From Rhodococcoides fascians A44A (GTDB taxonomy: Bacteria; Actinomycetota; Actinomycetes; Mycobacteriales; Mycobacteriaceae), in NCBI RefSeq assembly GCF_000760735.1, contig NZ_JMEX01000005.1, forward strand, positions 1,270,592-1,334,591: a DNA stretch of 64,000 bases, given 5' to 3'. Under the pieces are notes generated by a model, which was not told the DNA's origin, did not search any database, and saw nothing but the letters and a program-made list of their open reading frames with translations. The position numbers were made by a program, and so were the translations under genes. Positions 8,651-16,944 of this stretch are shown piece after piece (position 1 is the stretch's first letter; each line of letters begins with the position of its first letter).

Positions 8651-9717
8651 ACGTCCCCGTATGGGCGTGGGCGGCTTTCGCAGCCGTTGTCGTCATTCTG
8701 TTGGCCATCGACCTACTTGCCCACCGCGGCGCACACATCATCGGCTTCCGGGAAGCAGCTTGGTGGAGTGCGCTCTGGGTCGGCGTCGCTCTCATCTTCG
8801 GTGGCGTCGTGTTCGCCACTCTCGGTACCACGGCAGGCGTCGAATACACGACGGCCTGGTTGTTGGAGAAGAGTTTGTCGGTGGACAACCTCTTCGTCTT
8901 CGCGCTGATCTTCGGATACTTCAAGGTCCCCCGTGAGTACCAGCACCGCGTTCTGTTCTTCGGCGTCGTCGGCGCCCTCGTGTTCCGCGGAATCTTCCTC
9001 GCCGCGGGTGTCGCGATCGTCAGCAAGTTCACCGTCGTTCTGTTCGTCTTCGCCGCCATCCTGCTGTACAGCGCATGGAAGCTGATGAAGGACGAGGAGG
9101 ACTCGTACGATCCGAGCCAGTCCATCGCAGTGAGGTTGCTGCGTAAGGTCATCCCGGTTCGCGACGAGTACGACGGCACGAAGTTCTTCGTCAAGGAAGC
9201 CGGCAAGCGCGTTGCCACCCCGCTGCTCGCCGTCGTCGTCGCCATCGAGGCAGCAGACCTCGTGTTCGCGGTCGACAGTGTGCCCGCTGTTCTCGCGGTC
9301 AGTGACGACCCGTTCATCGTGTACTCGTCCAACGCGTTCGCGATCCTCGGCCTGCGCGCCCTGTACTTCCTGCTCTCGGGTCTTCTCGAGAAGTTCCACT
9401 ACCTGTCCAAGGGCCTCGCGATCATCCTCGGATTCATCGGCGTCAAGCTGGTTCTGCAGGCAAGCCACAAGGTGATCAGCACGTCGATCCCCGAGATCCC
9501 GTCCATGGTGAGCCTGGTGGTCATCATCGTGGTCCTCGCAGGTTCGATAATCCTGAGCCTGAAGAATCCGCCGAAGGAGTCGGCAGATTCAGCAGATTCG
9601 ATCGAGGCGGACGATCCGGCCGGCCCCGCAGGCAGCACGTCGGCGAGCCTGACCAAGGATCGGTCGACGGACCTGAAGACCGAGTCCGACCTCGGTGGAG
9701 GGTCGGAACCGAAGTAG
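8647..9717 (+). CDS. TerC family integral membrane protein
   Basis: A 356-residue protein with about eight to nine membrane segments (first at residues 5-23). It carries TerC hallmarks: TTAWLLEKSLSVDNLFVFAL near residue 75 and the paired AADLVFAVDSVPAVLAVS near residue 205, whose acidic residues lie in the membrane. TerC proteins are implicated in tellurite resistance and in metal (manganese) export or cotranslational metalation. The C-terminal 50 residues are an acidic, low-complexity cytosolic tail. It is coupled by ATGA overlap to the 51-residue gene before it, and is followed by a long hairpin and then dps. Confidence 0.88.
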   Translation: MNVPVWAWAAFAAVVVILLAIDLLAHRGAHIIGFREAAWWSALWVGVALIFGGVVFATLGTTAGVEYTTAWLLEKSLSVDNLFVFALIFGYFKVPREYQHRVLFFGVVGALVFRGIFLAAGVAIVSKFTVVLFVFAAILLYSAWKLMKDEEDSYDPSQSIAVRLLRKVIPVRDEYDGTKFFVKEAGKRVATPLLAVVVAIEAADLVFAVDSVPAVLAVSDDPFIVYSSNAFAILGLRALYFLLSGLLEKFHYLSKGLAIILGFIGVKLVLQASHKVISTSIPEIPSMVSLVVIIVVLAGSIILSLKNPPKESADSADSIEADDPAGPAGSTSASLTKDRSTDLKTESDLGGGSEPK

Positions 9718-9730
9718 TCTTCCCCACATA

Positions 9731-9769
9731 CGTACCCGGGGTGTTTCGACGCGAAGCACCCCGGGTACG
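9731..9769 (+). terminator. long hairpin between terC and dps
   Basis: Arms CGTACCCGGGGTG (9731-9743) and CACCCCGGGTACG (9757-9769) are perfectly complementary, with an inner TTCG/CGAA pair and loop ACG. It can end the terC mRNA. It stops only 8 nt before the dps ATG, so it covers the place where a dps ribosome site would be expected and could also control dps translation. Confidence 0.7.
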
Positions 9770-9777
9770 TGCGTTTC

Positions 9778-10326
9778 ATGACCAATTCGAATTCCTACAC
9801 AGTTCCCGGATTGAGCACCGACCAGGGCGCGCGCGTCGCTGCACTGCTGCAGGACCGCCTCAACGCCTACAACGATCTCCATCTCACCCTCAAGCACATT
9901 CACTGGAATGTCGTGGGACCCAACTTCATCTCCGTGCACGAGATGCTCGACCCTCAGGTCGAAGCGGTTCGTGGGTTCGCCGACGACGTGGCGGAGCGTA
10001 TTGCGACGCTGGGTTCAGCCGCACTCGGAACGCCCGGCACCATCGTCAAGGAGCGTTCGTGGGACGACTACTCGATCGGCCGCGCAACGGCCATCGAGCA
10101 CCTCGGAGCCCTCGACTTGGTCTACGTAGGCGTCATCGGTGACACTCGGAAGGCCATTGCGGAGATCGGCGAGATCGATCCCGTCACCGAGGATCTGCTG
10201 ATCGGGCAGAGCGGCCAGCTCGAGCTCTTCCACTGGTTCGTTCGTGCGCACCTGGAGAACTCCGGCGGTCAGCTCTCGACCGCGGGCGCGTCGAGCGAGA
10301 CCGAAGCGGCGTCGAACGCCGGCTGA
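9778..10326 (+). CDS. dps: Dps-family DNA-binding ferritin
   Basis: A 182-residue Dps protein that would store iron as a dodecamer and protect DNA from hydrogen peroxide. The ferroxidase signature is LKHIHWNVVGPNFISVHEML, followed by D and E ligands in DPQVEAVRGFADDVAERI. The tail (SSETEAASNAG) is short and acidic. The start MTNSNSYTV (ATG 9778) is preferred over GTG 9769, although neither has a clear ribosome site because a hairpin occupies the region. It is followed by a strong terminator. Pairing with TerC suggests a shared metal/oxidative-stress role. Confidence 0.88.
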   Translation: MTNSNSYTVPGLSTDQGARVAALLQDRLNAYNDLHLTLKHIHWNVVGPNFISVHEMLDPQVEAVRGFADDVAERIATLGSAALGTPGTIVKERSWDDYSIGRATAIEHLGALDLVYVGVIGDTRKAIAEIGEIDPVTEDLLIGQSGQLELFHWFVRAHLENSGGQLSTAGASSETEAASNAG

Positions 10327-10346
10327 TATCCCGCTCACTCACGCCG

Positions 10347-10374
10347 CAACGCCCCGACTTCGGTCGGGGCGTTG
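10347..10374 (+). terminator. Rho-independent terminator after dps
   Basis: A perfect 12-bp stem, CAACGCCCCGAC and GTCGGGGCGTTG, closes on a TTCG tetraloop. A short T-rich run (GTCATTT) follows. Confidence 0.85.
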
Positions 10375-10605
10375 TCATTTCTGTCACCCGAAACCGGCAC
10401 CGATCACAAAAACGGGCCATCCGGTCGGGTCGCGTCGCCACGTGAAATACGAACTCCGGAGACGGTCGCCTGTGAAATGTTCGAAACATCCGTCCCGCCC
10501 GCATATTCGGCAGGAGTTCGGGTACTCACCTCCTGTTCGACGATCAACGAACGAAGGTCGGCGGTTGTCGCACGAGCGGCACCGAACTCGAAAGAAGGTA
10601 AGACA

Positions 10606-10761
10606 GTGATCGTCCTGGGAATCATCCTCGCGCTGATCGGCATTTTCGCCAAGATCAGCATTCTGACCACGATCGGCATCATCCTTGTCGTCGTCGGAGC
10701 AGTCCTGACCATTCTCGGTGCCACCGGCCGCGCAGTCGGTGGGCGCAAGACCTTCTATTGA
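10606..10761 (+). CDS. 51-residue membrane protein (DUF6131-like)
   Basis: A GTG-started 51-codon gene with AAGAAGG 8 bp upstream. The product is almost entirely two hydrophobic segments (VIVLGIILALIGIFAKI and TIGIILVVVGAVLTILGA) joined by a short turn, then a basic tail GRAVGGRKTFY. This is the layout of the small actinobacterial DUF6131 membrane proteins, whose function is unknown. It stands alone between two strong terminators. The region before it (10375-10605) shows no other gene. Confidence 0.75.
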   Translation: MIVLGIILALIGIFAKISILTTIGIILVVVGAVLTILGATGRAVGGRKTFY

Positions 10762-10783
10762 TTCTCACTCCCACTCACACGTG

Positions 10784-10814
10784 CGGGGCCCGAACCGAAT
10801 CGGTTCGGGCCCCG
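10784..10814. terminator. bidirectional terminator
   Basis: A perfect 14-bp stem, CGGGGCCCGAACCG and CGGTTCGGGCCCCG, with loop AAT, lies between the convergent ends of the small membrane protein gene and the SRPBCC gene. A TTCGTCTGTCTTC tract follows on the + side. Confidence 0.85.
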
Positions 10815-10825
10815 TTCGTCTGTCT

Positions 10826-11260
10826 TCACAGCCCTTCGAGGGTGCGCGTCATGGCGTCGACGGTCTTGTCGCCGATACGTTCGAAGATCAGCTTGAACAC
10901 CGGGTCCGACAGTTTCGCGAGTCCGTTGAACGTGATGGTTGCGACGTAGGTGATTCGAGTGGAGTCGTCGCCTGCGTCCTCGAACGCGATGTGGTCCACT
11001 GTCGTCGCCGTCTTGTTCCTACCTTCGAACTCGACGACGTCCTGCCTGTCCTCGACCAACCGGTACGTCAATTCGGTGCTGATCCCGGCGAGCTTGGATT
11101 CGTTGTGCCATTCGGTACCGACACCGATCGGTCCCGGTGTCGATCGGACACACCGTTGCGTGCCCGGGTCCCATGCTTCCGCGTGTGCGAAATCCCGAAG
11201 GTAGTCGACGACGACCTTGCGTGGGCGCCGGACGGTGAATGTGCGTTCCACGTGAACCAT
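10826..11260 (-). CDS. SRPBCC family protein (polyketide cyclase/START-like)
   Basis: A 144-residue single-domain protein of the SRPBCC hydrophobic-pocket superfamily. It opens with VHVERTFTVRRPRKVVVDYLRDF and continues with the aligned strand pattern WHNESKLAG, ELTYRLVE and DDSTRITYVATI, ending in the long C-terminal helix. Start ATG 11260 is chosen because GGAGG lies 9 bp upstream; a TTG five codons earlier overlaps that site. Its ligand is unknown. It shares a terminator with the convergent small membrane gene and sits downstream of the luciferase-like gene's end. Confidence 0.75.
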   Translation of the reverse strand: MVHVERTFTVRRPRKVVVDYLRDFAHAEAWDPGTQRCVRSTPGPIGVGTEWHNESKLAGISTELTYRLVEDRQDVVEFEGRNKTATTVDHIAFEDAGDDSTRITYVATITFNGLAKLSDPVFKLIFERIGDKTVDAMTRTLEGL

Positions 11261-11337
11261 GGTGTTGTCCTCCAATGCCGAAAGCGTGACTTTCGGCTAC
11301 CCACGCTCACGGCATCCCACACGCAGTGTCGGCAGGT

Positions 11338-12360
11338 TCAGCCGTGTGACGGTCGCCATCCCAGTTCGGGACCGAGAACCGTTGCCATGTCGGTCAGAAT
11401 CTGCACGTAATCCGAGTGATCGAAGCTGAACGGTAGTGCGAACGCCACTTCGTCCACCTCGCGGAAGGCCGCGTTGTCGTACAACCGGTCGGCGATCTCA
11501 CGCGAGGTTCCGACCAGGTCGGCTGCGAACATCATCCTCGCCGGCCCCTGCGGGGTTGCCGTGCGTGCCCGTCTGGACTCCGCGTACGCACGGTACTTCT
11601 CCACTTGGTCGGTGGACGCAGAATCGGTCGGGATCACCACGAGTCCTTGTGACACACGCGCCGCGCTCTTCTGCGGGTGATGCTCGCGGAACGTCGTGAT
11701 GTGCGAGTGCTGGATCTCGTCGAAGTTCTCCGACTCCTCGGCTTTCACCACACTGCTGACGAGCAGGTTCATTCCTGTCTCGCCTGCCCACCGAGCAGAC
11801 CGAAGACTGGCGCCCCCGTACCACATTCGGTCCCGCAGGCCAGGCGAATGGGGTTGAACACGGTCGGAGAACTGCTCGATCCCGACCGTGCCACTCCAGT
11901 TCGACGCGGGCTGACCGGAAACCAGCGACAGAAGGCGGTTCACTCTGGTGTAGCTGAAATCCTCGACGTCGGCGGTGTCCGGATACAACGCGTTCTTCAC
12001 TCGGTCGAATTGCATGGGTGGTCCGACACTGACACCCGGGTTGATACGACCGCCGGAGAGCACGTCGACCGTCGCGAGGTCCTCGGCGAGTCGAAGCGGG
12101 TTCTCCCACCCGAGTGGAGTCACCGCCGTCCCCAGCTCGATTCTGCTGGTGCGCTGCGACGCCGCAGCCATGATCGCGATCGGGGACGAGATCCCGTACT
12201 GCAGGTGGCGGTGACGCAGCCACGCGCTGTCGAATCCCAGTTGCTCGCCGAGTTCGATGATCTGCAGTGTCGATTCGTGGCCGAGCGCGGGGTTGTGCTC
12301 GTCGAACAATCCGATCGTCAGAAATCCGAGTTTTCGCAGTTCGACCGAGCGTGCAGGCAT
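11338..12360 (-). CDS. LLM-class flavin-dependent oxidoreductase
   Basis: A 340-residue luciferase-like monooxygenase (F420 or FMN dependent TIM barrel). Evidence is LGFLTIGLFDEHN at the first strand, SAWLRHRHLQYGI, the conserved RIELGTAVTPLGWENPLRLA (about residues 75-95) and GGRINPGVSVG. The long upstream extension of the frame is rejected because it runs antisense to the Gfo/Idh gene; ATG 12360 gives the standard N-terminus. It lies 10 bp downstream of the Gfo/Idh oxidoreductase on the same strand, so the two plus the SDR gene before them form a likely operon. Substrate unknown. Confidence 0.82.
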   Translation of the reverse strand: MPARSVELRKLGFLTIGLFDEHNPALGHESTLQIIELGEQLGFDSAWLRHRHLQYGISSPIAIMAAASQRTSRIELGTAVTPLGWENPLRLAEDLATVDVLSGGRINPGVSVGPPMQFDRVKNALYPDTADVEDFSYTRVNRLLSLVSGQPASNWSGTVGIEQFSDRVQPHSPGLRDRMWYGGASLRSARWAGETGMNLLVSSVVKAEESENFDEIQHSHITTFREHHPQKSAARVSQGLVVIPTDSASTDQVEKYRAYAESRRARTATPQGPARMMFAADLVGTSREIADRLYDNAAFREVDEVAFALPFSFDHSDYVQILTDMATVLGPELGWRPSHG

Positions 12361-12370
12361 GAGAAAAAGC

Positions 12371-13393
12371 CTACAACCGGATGACCTCACCTGTTTCCGC
12401 GGCGCGGCGTGCGGCGTCGAGCACCTCGAGAGTGTGGATGACCTCGGACGCAGGGACCGGTTGCGGGCCCTCGCCGCGCACAGCGGCGGCGAAGTCGCGG
12501 TAGTAGTTCTTGTAACTCCCCTGCGCGGACGGAACCTTCTCTGCACCCGCGTCCGTATGCAGTGTGCCCCAGCGCTCTTCGAGCTCGTAGCCGAACGTGT
12601 CCGGCTCGTCCGCCGGGCGACGGCCGGCGAAGACGGCCTGCGCCTGGACGTCGGTTCCGTCGGAGTAGTAACTGCCGTCCGTTCCGTACACCCGAAGCTG
12701 GCGCGCCTGGAAGTGGTTGACCTTGGTGGCGGACAGGGTCGAGTGAACACCGCTCTCGTGGTCGAGATCGACGACGAACGCGCTGTCGGTTCGATCGTCG
12801 CCCTCGCCGGCCCAATCCATGCGCGCGTACACGCTGGTGGCGCGACCGAACAACCACAGCGCCTGATCGACCAGGTGGGCTCCCAGGTCTCGCAGCAGTC
12901 CACCGGTCGGTCCGAGTTCGAGCGTGGCGGGTTCGTCGAGATCGAACCTCGACTCCACTCGCCAGATCCGGCCGAGCTTGCCGCTGTCGATCACGCCGCG
13001 CAGAGTCAGGATGTCGGCGTCCCACCGCCGGTTCTGGAAAACACTGAGAAGTACTCCGGCGTCGGCCGCGGCATCCACGAGGTCCTGTCCGCCCCGGGGG
13101 TCGGGCGCAAAAGGTTTGTCGGCAATGACGTGCACACCGCGCGCGACGGCCTCGAGAACCAGCTCCCGACGCGTCTCGGGTGGGGTCGTGATGGTGACGG
13201 CGTCCACGCCCGCATCGATCAGTTCGGTCAGGCTGCCGTACACCGGCGTGCCCGGCGCATCGAGTTCGACCTGAGCCGCACGTTCGGGAGAACGCGTGAC
13301 GATGCCGACGAGTTCGACCCCTTCTGCCGCTTGTACGAAGGGCACGTGAAAGTACCGCCCCCCGACGCCGTATCCGACAACTCCCAGACGCAT
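12371..13393 (-). CDS. Gfo/Idh/MocA family oxidoreductase
   Basis: A 340-residue NAD(P)-dependent dehydrogenase. The Rossmann motif is VVGYGVGGRYFH at the N-terminus, followed by the family's ADKPFAPD segment (the EKP-like catalytic Lys, about residue 93), GGLLRDLGAHLVDQALWLFG and the C-terminal GSYKNYYRDF region. Start ATG 13393 has AAAGGAG 7 bp upstream. It would oxidise a sugar, inositol or related polyol; which one cannot be read. It is flanked on the same strand by an SDR gene (39 bp upstream) and an LLM gene (10 bp downstream). Confidence 0.85.
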   Translation of the reverse strand: MRLGVVGYGVGGRYFHVPFVQAAEGVELVGIVTRSPERAAQVELDAPGTPVYGSLTELIDAGVDAVTITTPPETRRELVLEAVARGVHVIADKPFAPDPRGGQDLVDAAADAGVLLSVFQNRRWDADILTLRGVIDSGKLGRIWRVESRFDLDEPATLELGPTGGLLRDLGAHLVDQALWLFGRATSVYARMDWAGEGDDRTDSAFVVDLDHESGVHSTLSATKVNHFQARQLRVYGTDGSYYSDGTDVQAQAVFAGRRPADEPDTFGYELEERWGTLHTDAGAEKVPSAQGSYKNYYRDFAAAVRGEGPQPVPASEVIHTLEVLDAARRAAETGEVIRL

Positions 13394-13432
13394 GAGATCT
13401 CCTTTTGTTAGGACAACCGTACACATTACGCG

Positions 13433-14152
13433 TCAGCGAAGTGCGTAACCACCGTCGGGATACAACGTGGAGCCTGTCGTGTACCCACTGGTGAGGAGGT
13501 AGACGACGGCATCGGCAACCTCGGATTCCACCCCGACCCGCCCCAGTGTGGTCGCGGACGCGAACTGTTCGAACGCGGGGATGCGGACGTCGTCGGGTCT
13601 GCTCCGCCACAGATGTCCGTCGATCGTTCCCGGCGACACCGAGTTCACTCGAATGGGCGCGAGCTCTACCGCCAATCCCCTACCGAGGCCTTCGATCGCA
13701 GCATTGGCCGCGACGTACGCAGGAGCCGCTCCCGGTGGCCTGACACTGGCAGCACCGGCCATCAACACTATCGATGCGTCACTGGTCAGCGTGTTCACCG
13801 CAGCTTTGACCACGCGGTACTGACCCCAGAATTTGGATTCGAACGCCGACGCCGCGTCCGCTTCCGACAGCTCGCGAAGCGAACCCGTCACATAGGTCGC
13901 GGCAGTGGTGAACAAACCGTGCACCGAGTCGAGCTCGGCGAAGAAGTCCTCCACCGATGCGGGTGACGACGTGTCGACCACTTGCCACCTCGCGCGTTCG
14001 CCCAGTGCGTCCGCCGCCTTCTCGAGGGTCGACGATGTACGGCCGCCGAGGACGACCGATCCGCCTGCCCCGACGACTTTCTCGGCCACCGCATAGCCGA
14101 TTCCGGTTGCGCCACCGATCAACACGACCGTTCTACCCGCCAGGTCACTCAC
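13433..14152 (-). CDS. SDR family oxidoreductase
   Basis: A 239-residue short-chain dehydrogenase. The cofactor motif is VLIGGATGIGYA (TGxxxGxG-like) near residue 10. The usual YxxxK is seen only loosely as AYVAANAAIEGLG, with Lys replaced by Asn, so catalysis by the classical triad is doubtful. The end GSTLYPDGGYAL is typical. Start GTG 14152 has AGGAG upstream; the frame runs 17 codons further without support. It is the first gene of the SDR, Gfo/Idh, LLM run. Confidence 0.8.
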   Translation of the reverse strand: MSDLAGRTVVLIGGATGIGYAVAEKVVGAGGSVVLGGRTSSTLEKAADALGERARWQVVDTSSPASVEDFFAELDSVHGLFTTAATYVTGSLRELSEADAASAFESKFWGQYRVVKAAVNTLTSDASIVLMAGAASVRPPGAAPAYVAANAAIEGLGRGLAVELAPIRVNSVSPGTIDGHLWRSRPDDVRIPAFEQFASATTLGRVGVESEVADAVVYLLTSGYTTGSTLYPDGGYALR

Positions 14153-14369
14153 GTCGCCATCTCTCCTCGTGTTCTTCGACTGCACCGAACCTGTTTTCGA
14201 CACAGCACGATCGGAGGTCTAACAGAGCAGGCGATCGAAGGGGAGGGCTGAACTCGAGTTGATTTTTATGTCTGGGCCTTGCGACGGTTGTTCCAGGCGA
14301 TATCCACTCTGCGGTCCCAAAGTATGTGTTTCAATCGACTCGCGGTATCGATCGGAGGGGTGGAACACG

Positions 14370-14954
14370 ATGACCAGTGCGCTGACATCGTCCGAGGTGC
14401 ACTACGAGTGGGCCGTCGACGCGATGGAATCACTCGCCGTCAAGGGCATCGTCAAGGTCGTGATCGCGTTCGCGACACTTGCCATGGCAGTTGTGGTCAC
14501 GCTGGAAATGGTGTTCGGCTACGGCGCAACGACACCCATCCCCTCCGCAGTCCAGTGGATATCGATGATGACGGCCTATGCGATGGGGCTGTTCTGGCTG
14601 TTCGGCCCGTGGCCAACGCTGAACCAGGCATTCGCGTTCGTCACGATTGCCAACATCGCCATCTTCTCCGCGACGATCGTTGCCGACTTTCCGCCGGAGA
14701 TCACCCTCGGAAAGACAGCGTTCTTCATCGAGATCGGGATGTTCGTCGGATTCTTCTTCGAGAAGTGGATGCTCGCCGCGCACATTCTGTTGTGCGTTGC
14801 CGCCACCACCTTCATCGCCGTGTACGTCGTCGCCTACAAGGACGTGGCGGTCTTGATGTCCTTTGTCGTCTGGTCTCCCGTGGTGGTCTCCATCGGCGGC
14901 TTCGTACTTCTACTGCACTTCGCAGCGCGATCGATGCGGCTCGAATTCGAGTGA
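14370..14954 (+). CDS. orphan multi-pass membrane sensor domain (GGDEF-type N-terminal module without GGDEF)
   Basis: A 194-residue membrane protein with about five to six hydrophobic segments. ATG 14370 has GGAGGGG 9 bp upstream. The spacing of segments, and the phrases GLFWLFGPWPTLNQAFAFV and EKWMLAAHILLCVAATTFI, resemble the membrane sensor half of actinobacterial diguanylate cyclases, where a GGDEF domain would follow. Here the protein ends RSMRLEFE and the next gene is convergent, so no output domain is present. It may be a natural stand-alone sensor or the remnant of a longer protein. Function unknown. Confidence 0.65.
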   Translation: MTSALTSSEVHYEWAVDAMESLAVKGIVKVVIAFATLAMAVVVTLEMVFGYGATTPIPSAVQWISMMTAYAMGLFWLFGPWPTLNQAFAFVTIANIAIFSATIVADFPPEITLGKTAFFIEIGMFVGFFFEKWMLAAHILLCVAATTFIAVYVVAYKDVAVLMSFVVWSPVVVSIGGFVLLLHFAARSMRLEFE

Positions 14955-14964
14955 GCCCACCAGC

Positions 14965-15717
14965 TCAGTCGAGCGCCGCGACCAACGCAGGCAGGCCGAG
15001 TGCCGCCGTCGTGCGTAGGCGGTGGTCGGCCATGTCGGAAATCTCGGTTTCCACCGGATTGATCTCGACGACGACGGCACCCGTGCTGCGAGCCATCGCT
15101 GGCAGGCCGGCGAACGGAAACACGACACCGGACGTGCCGACGACGAGCACGAGGTCCGCGTGTTCCACCGCGGAGACCGCTGCCGTCCACTGATCCTGAG
15201 GGAGCGGTTCTCCGAACCAGACCGCCCCCGGCCTCATCGGCCCGCCGCAGAACGGGCATTCGGGAGGAACGACGCGTTCAATTTCCTCGTCGACCACGTC
15301 CGCCTCCGGCTGCGAGTGCACTCCGCACTCCGAGCACCGGGGATCGAACAGACTTCCGTGCACGTGAGCGATCACGTGCGAGCCCGCTCGCTCGTGCAGG
15401 TCGTCCACGTTCTGCGTGGCAATGTCGAGATGTGTGCGTTGTTGCCACTCCGCCAGGGCCAGGTGCCCCGCATTGGGCGCGGACCGCCGGACCAGTTCGG
15501 CCCGCCAGCGGTACCACCCCCACACGAGGTCGCTGTCACGCGCCCAGCCCTCGGGGCTGGCGAGATCGGCGGGATCGAACTGCGACCACAGGCCGGTGTG
15601 GGCGTCACGGAACGTCGCGATTCCCGACTCCGCCGACATTCCTGCGCCCGTCAGAACAGCGACACGGGTTGCCGTGCGCGCGAGGTCGATCACTGCACCG
15701 GGAAGCTCCGCGTTCAC
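14965..15717 (-). CDS. cobB: NAD-dependent protein deacylase (sirtuin, Sirt5/CobB type)
   Basis: A 250-residue class III sirtuin that removes acyl groups from lysine using NAD. NAD-binding motifs are LTGAGMSAESGIATFRD (about residues 22-38), TQNVDDLHERAG and VVGTSGVVFPFA. The catalytic His120 is in VHGSLF. Zinc is held by Cys128, Cys131, Cys154 and Cys157. Tyr69 and Arg72 (WYRWR) are the Sirt5-type pair that binds negatively charged acyl chains, so desuccinylase/demalonylase activity is expected from family knowledge. It converges on the orphan sensor and follows the DinB gene on the same strand. Confidence 0.9.
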   Translation of the reverse strand: MNAELPGAVIDLARTATRVAVLTGAGMSAESGIATFRDAHTGLWSQFDPADLASPEGWARDSDLVWGWYRWRAELVRRSAPNAGHLALAEWQQRTHLDIATQNVDDLHERAGSHVIAHVHGSLFDPRCSECGVHSQPEADVVDEEIERVVPPECPFCGGPMRPGAVWFGEPLPQDQWTAAVSAVEHADLVLVVGTSGVVFPFAGLPAMARSTGAVVVEINPVETEISDMADHRLRTTAALGLPALVAALD

Positions 15718-15738
15718 GCGAGCCAGTCTCGCACGAGA

Positions 15739-16323
15739 TCAGGGCTGGTACCGACGTGCGTGCTCCTCGACGCGTGCGCGGTGATCGGCCCAGAACGCAG
15801 TCTCGTCCGGCGGCATGTTCTCGTTGCCGAGCGTGAGGCCGACCGATCCGTCGATCAACTCTCGAAGGATGTCGGCGTGCCCTGCATGTCGGTCCATGTC
15901 CGCGATGACGTGTACGACGATGCGGTGCAAGGTGACGGTGGCCCGTTCACGAGGCCAATGCGGGACCACGCCGGTGGCGTCGAGCGGAAGCTCGGCGATG
16001 GTGCGGTCCGAGTGTTCCCAGATCTGTCGGTACAGCCCGACGATGTACTCCGTGGATTCGTCGGCCTTGGCCCACAGGTCTGCGTGCGGGTCCTCGCCCT
16101 CCTCTGCCCACGGCACCGCTTCGTGGAAGGGCCGGTCGAACGTCCAGCCGAAGTATCCGAGTTCGACGACGGTGAGATGCTTGATCAGACCGAGCAGGTT
16201 GGTGCCGGTGGGTGTCATCGGACGACGCATGTCGTACTCGGACAAGCCGTCCAGTTTCCAAAGGAGTGCAGTGCGTCCTGCCTGCAGGTACCTCTGCAGA
16301 TCTTCCTTGGCCGATTCCGTCAT
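15739..16323 (-). CDS. DinB family protein (DUF664-like)
   Basis: A 194-residue four-helix protein of the DinB/YfiT putative metal-dependent hydrolase superfamily. Visible features are the N-terminal pattern LQRYLQAGRTALLWKLDGLS, the His in LIKHLTVVELGYFG (about residue 48) and the paired HVIADMDRHAGHADILREL (about 140-160), which supply the three-His metal site. Family members include mycothiol- or bacillithiol-S-transferases, so a thiol-transfer role is possible. It lies 21 bp upstream of the sirtuin gene and may be co-transcribed with it. Confidence 0.85.
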   Translation of the reverse strand: MTESAKEDLQRYLQAGRTALLWKLDGLSEYDMRRPMTPTGTNLLGLIKHLTVVELGYFGWTFDRPFHEAVPWAEEGEDPHADLWAKADESTEYIVGLYRQIWEHSDRTIAELPLDATGVVPHWPRERATVTLHRIVVHVIADMDRHAGHADILRELIDGSVGLTLGNENMPPDETAFWADHRARVEEHARRYQP

Positions 16324-16580
16324 GCCTCACAGCCTCGCAGACCCGTCCGACACGTGCAGCTCGTCGCGTTTCATTACCGTTTCGAGACCCGCAGACCCGA
16401 AACGGACACTACGGACTCCGTCGAATCTCGTTGGGGGACAAGATATCGCAAGGAGATTCGAGGCGTCTCGTTATGCAATCGTTATGTTTGTTACGAATTC
16501 GTTATTGTTCGTGCATCCCTACGGATACCTTGTTCCGTCACGATGATTGCAGCGAACAACTATCGACTCGGGAGGAACAG

Positions 16581-16910
16581 ATGACGCACGTTCTACTCGA
16601 CCAGGAGACCGAGGTACAGAGCTCGGCGTCGGCATCGACACTGGTCGTGTCCGGTGACATCGATCTGATCACTGCACCGTCCTTCGCTCGTCGTCTGAGC
16701 GAGGCCCTCGAGCAGAATCCACACGTCGAGCTGGACATGTCCGGTGTCACGTTCTTCAGCAGCGCAGGAGTCGACGTGCTCGCGTCGGTCGACACGGCTG
16801 GGGGCCGGACGCTGACGATCACCTCCTGCCCCCTCGCGGTCGGGCGAACGCTGGACGTGCTCGGATGGCCGTCTCATCTTCGTCTCCTCGCGAGCGCATC
16901 ACACGCGTGA
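16581..16910 (+). CDS. STAS-domain anti-sigma factor antagonist
   Basis: A 109-residue single STAS domain. It has the expected strand VVSGDIDLITAP, then the loop FFSSAGVDVLASV where Ser60 or Ser61 is the likely phosphorylation site, as in SpoIIAA-type antagonists. Start ATG 16581 has GGAGG 6 bp upstream. It is followed 34 bp later by the DICT-domain gene on the same strand, and the pair probably works in one signalling switch controlling a sigma factor. No kinase or sigma factor gene is adjacent. Confidence 0.82.
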   Translation: MTHVLLDQETEVQSSASASTLVVSGDIDLITAPSFARRLSEALEQNPHVELDMSGVTFFSSAGVDVLASVDTAGGRTLTITSCPLAVGRTLDVLGWPSHLRLLASASHA

Positions 16911-16944
16911 TCCTTTCGCCCCACACGAGAACAGCAGGTACACG

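Noticed and set aside
13433..14152. SDR pseudogene because the YxxxK motif is not clear
   Set aside because: The frame is intact with a good start and end; an atypical active site is more likely than decay.
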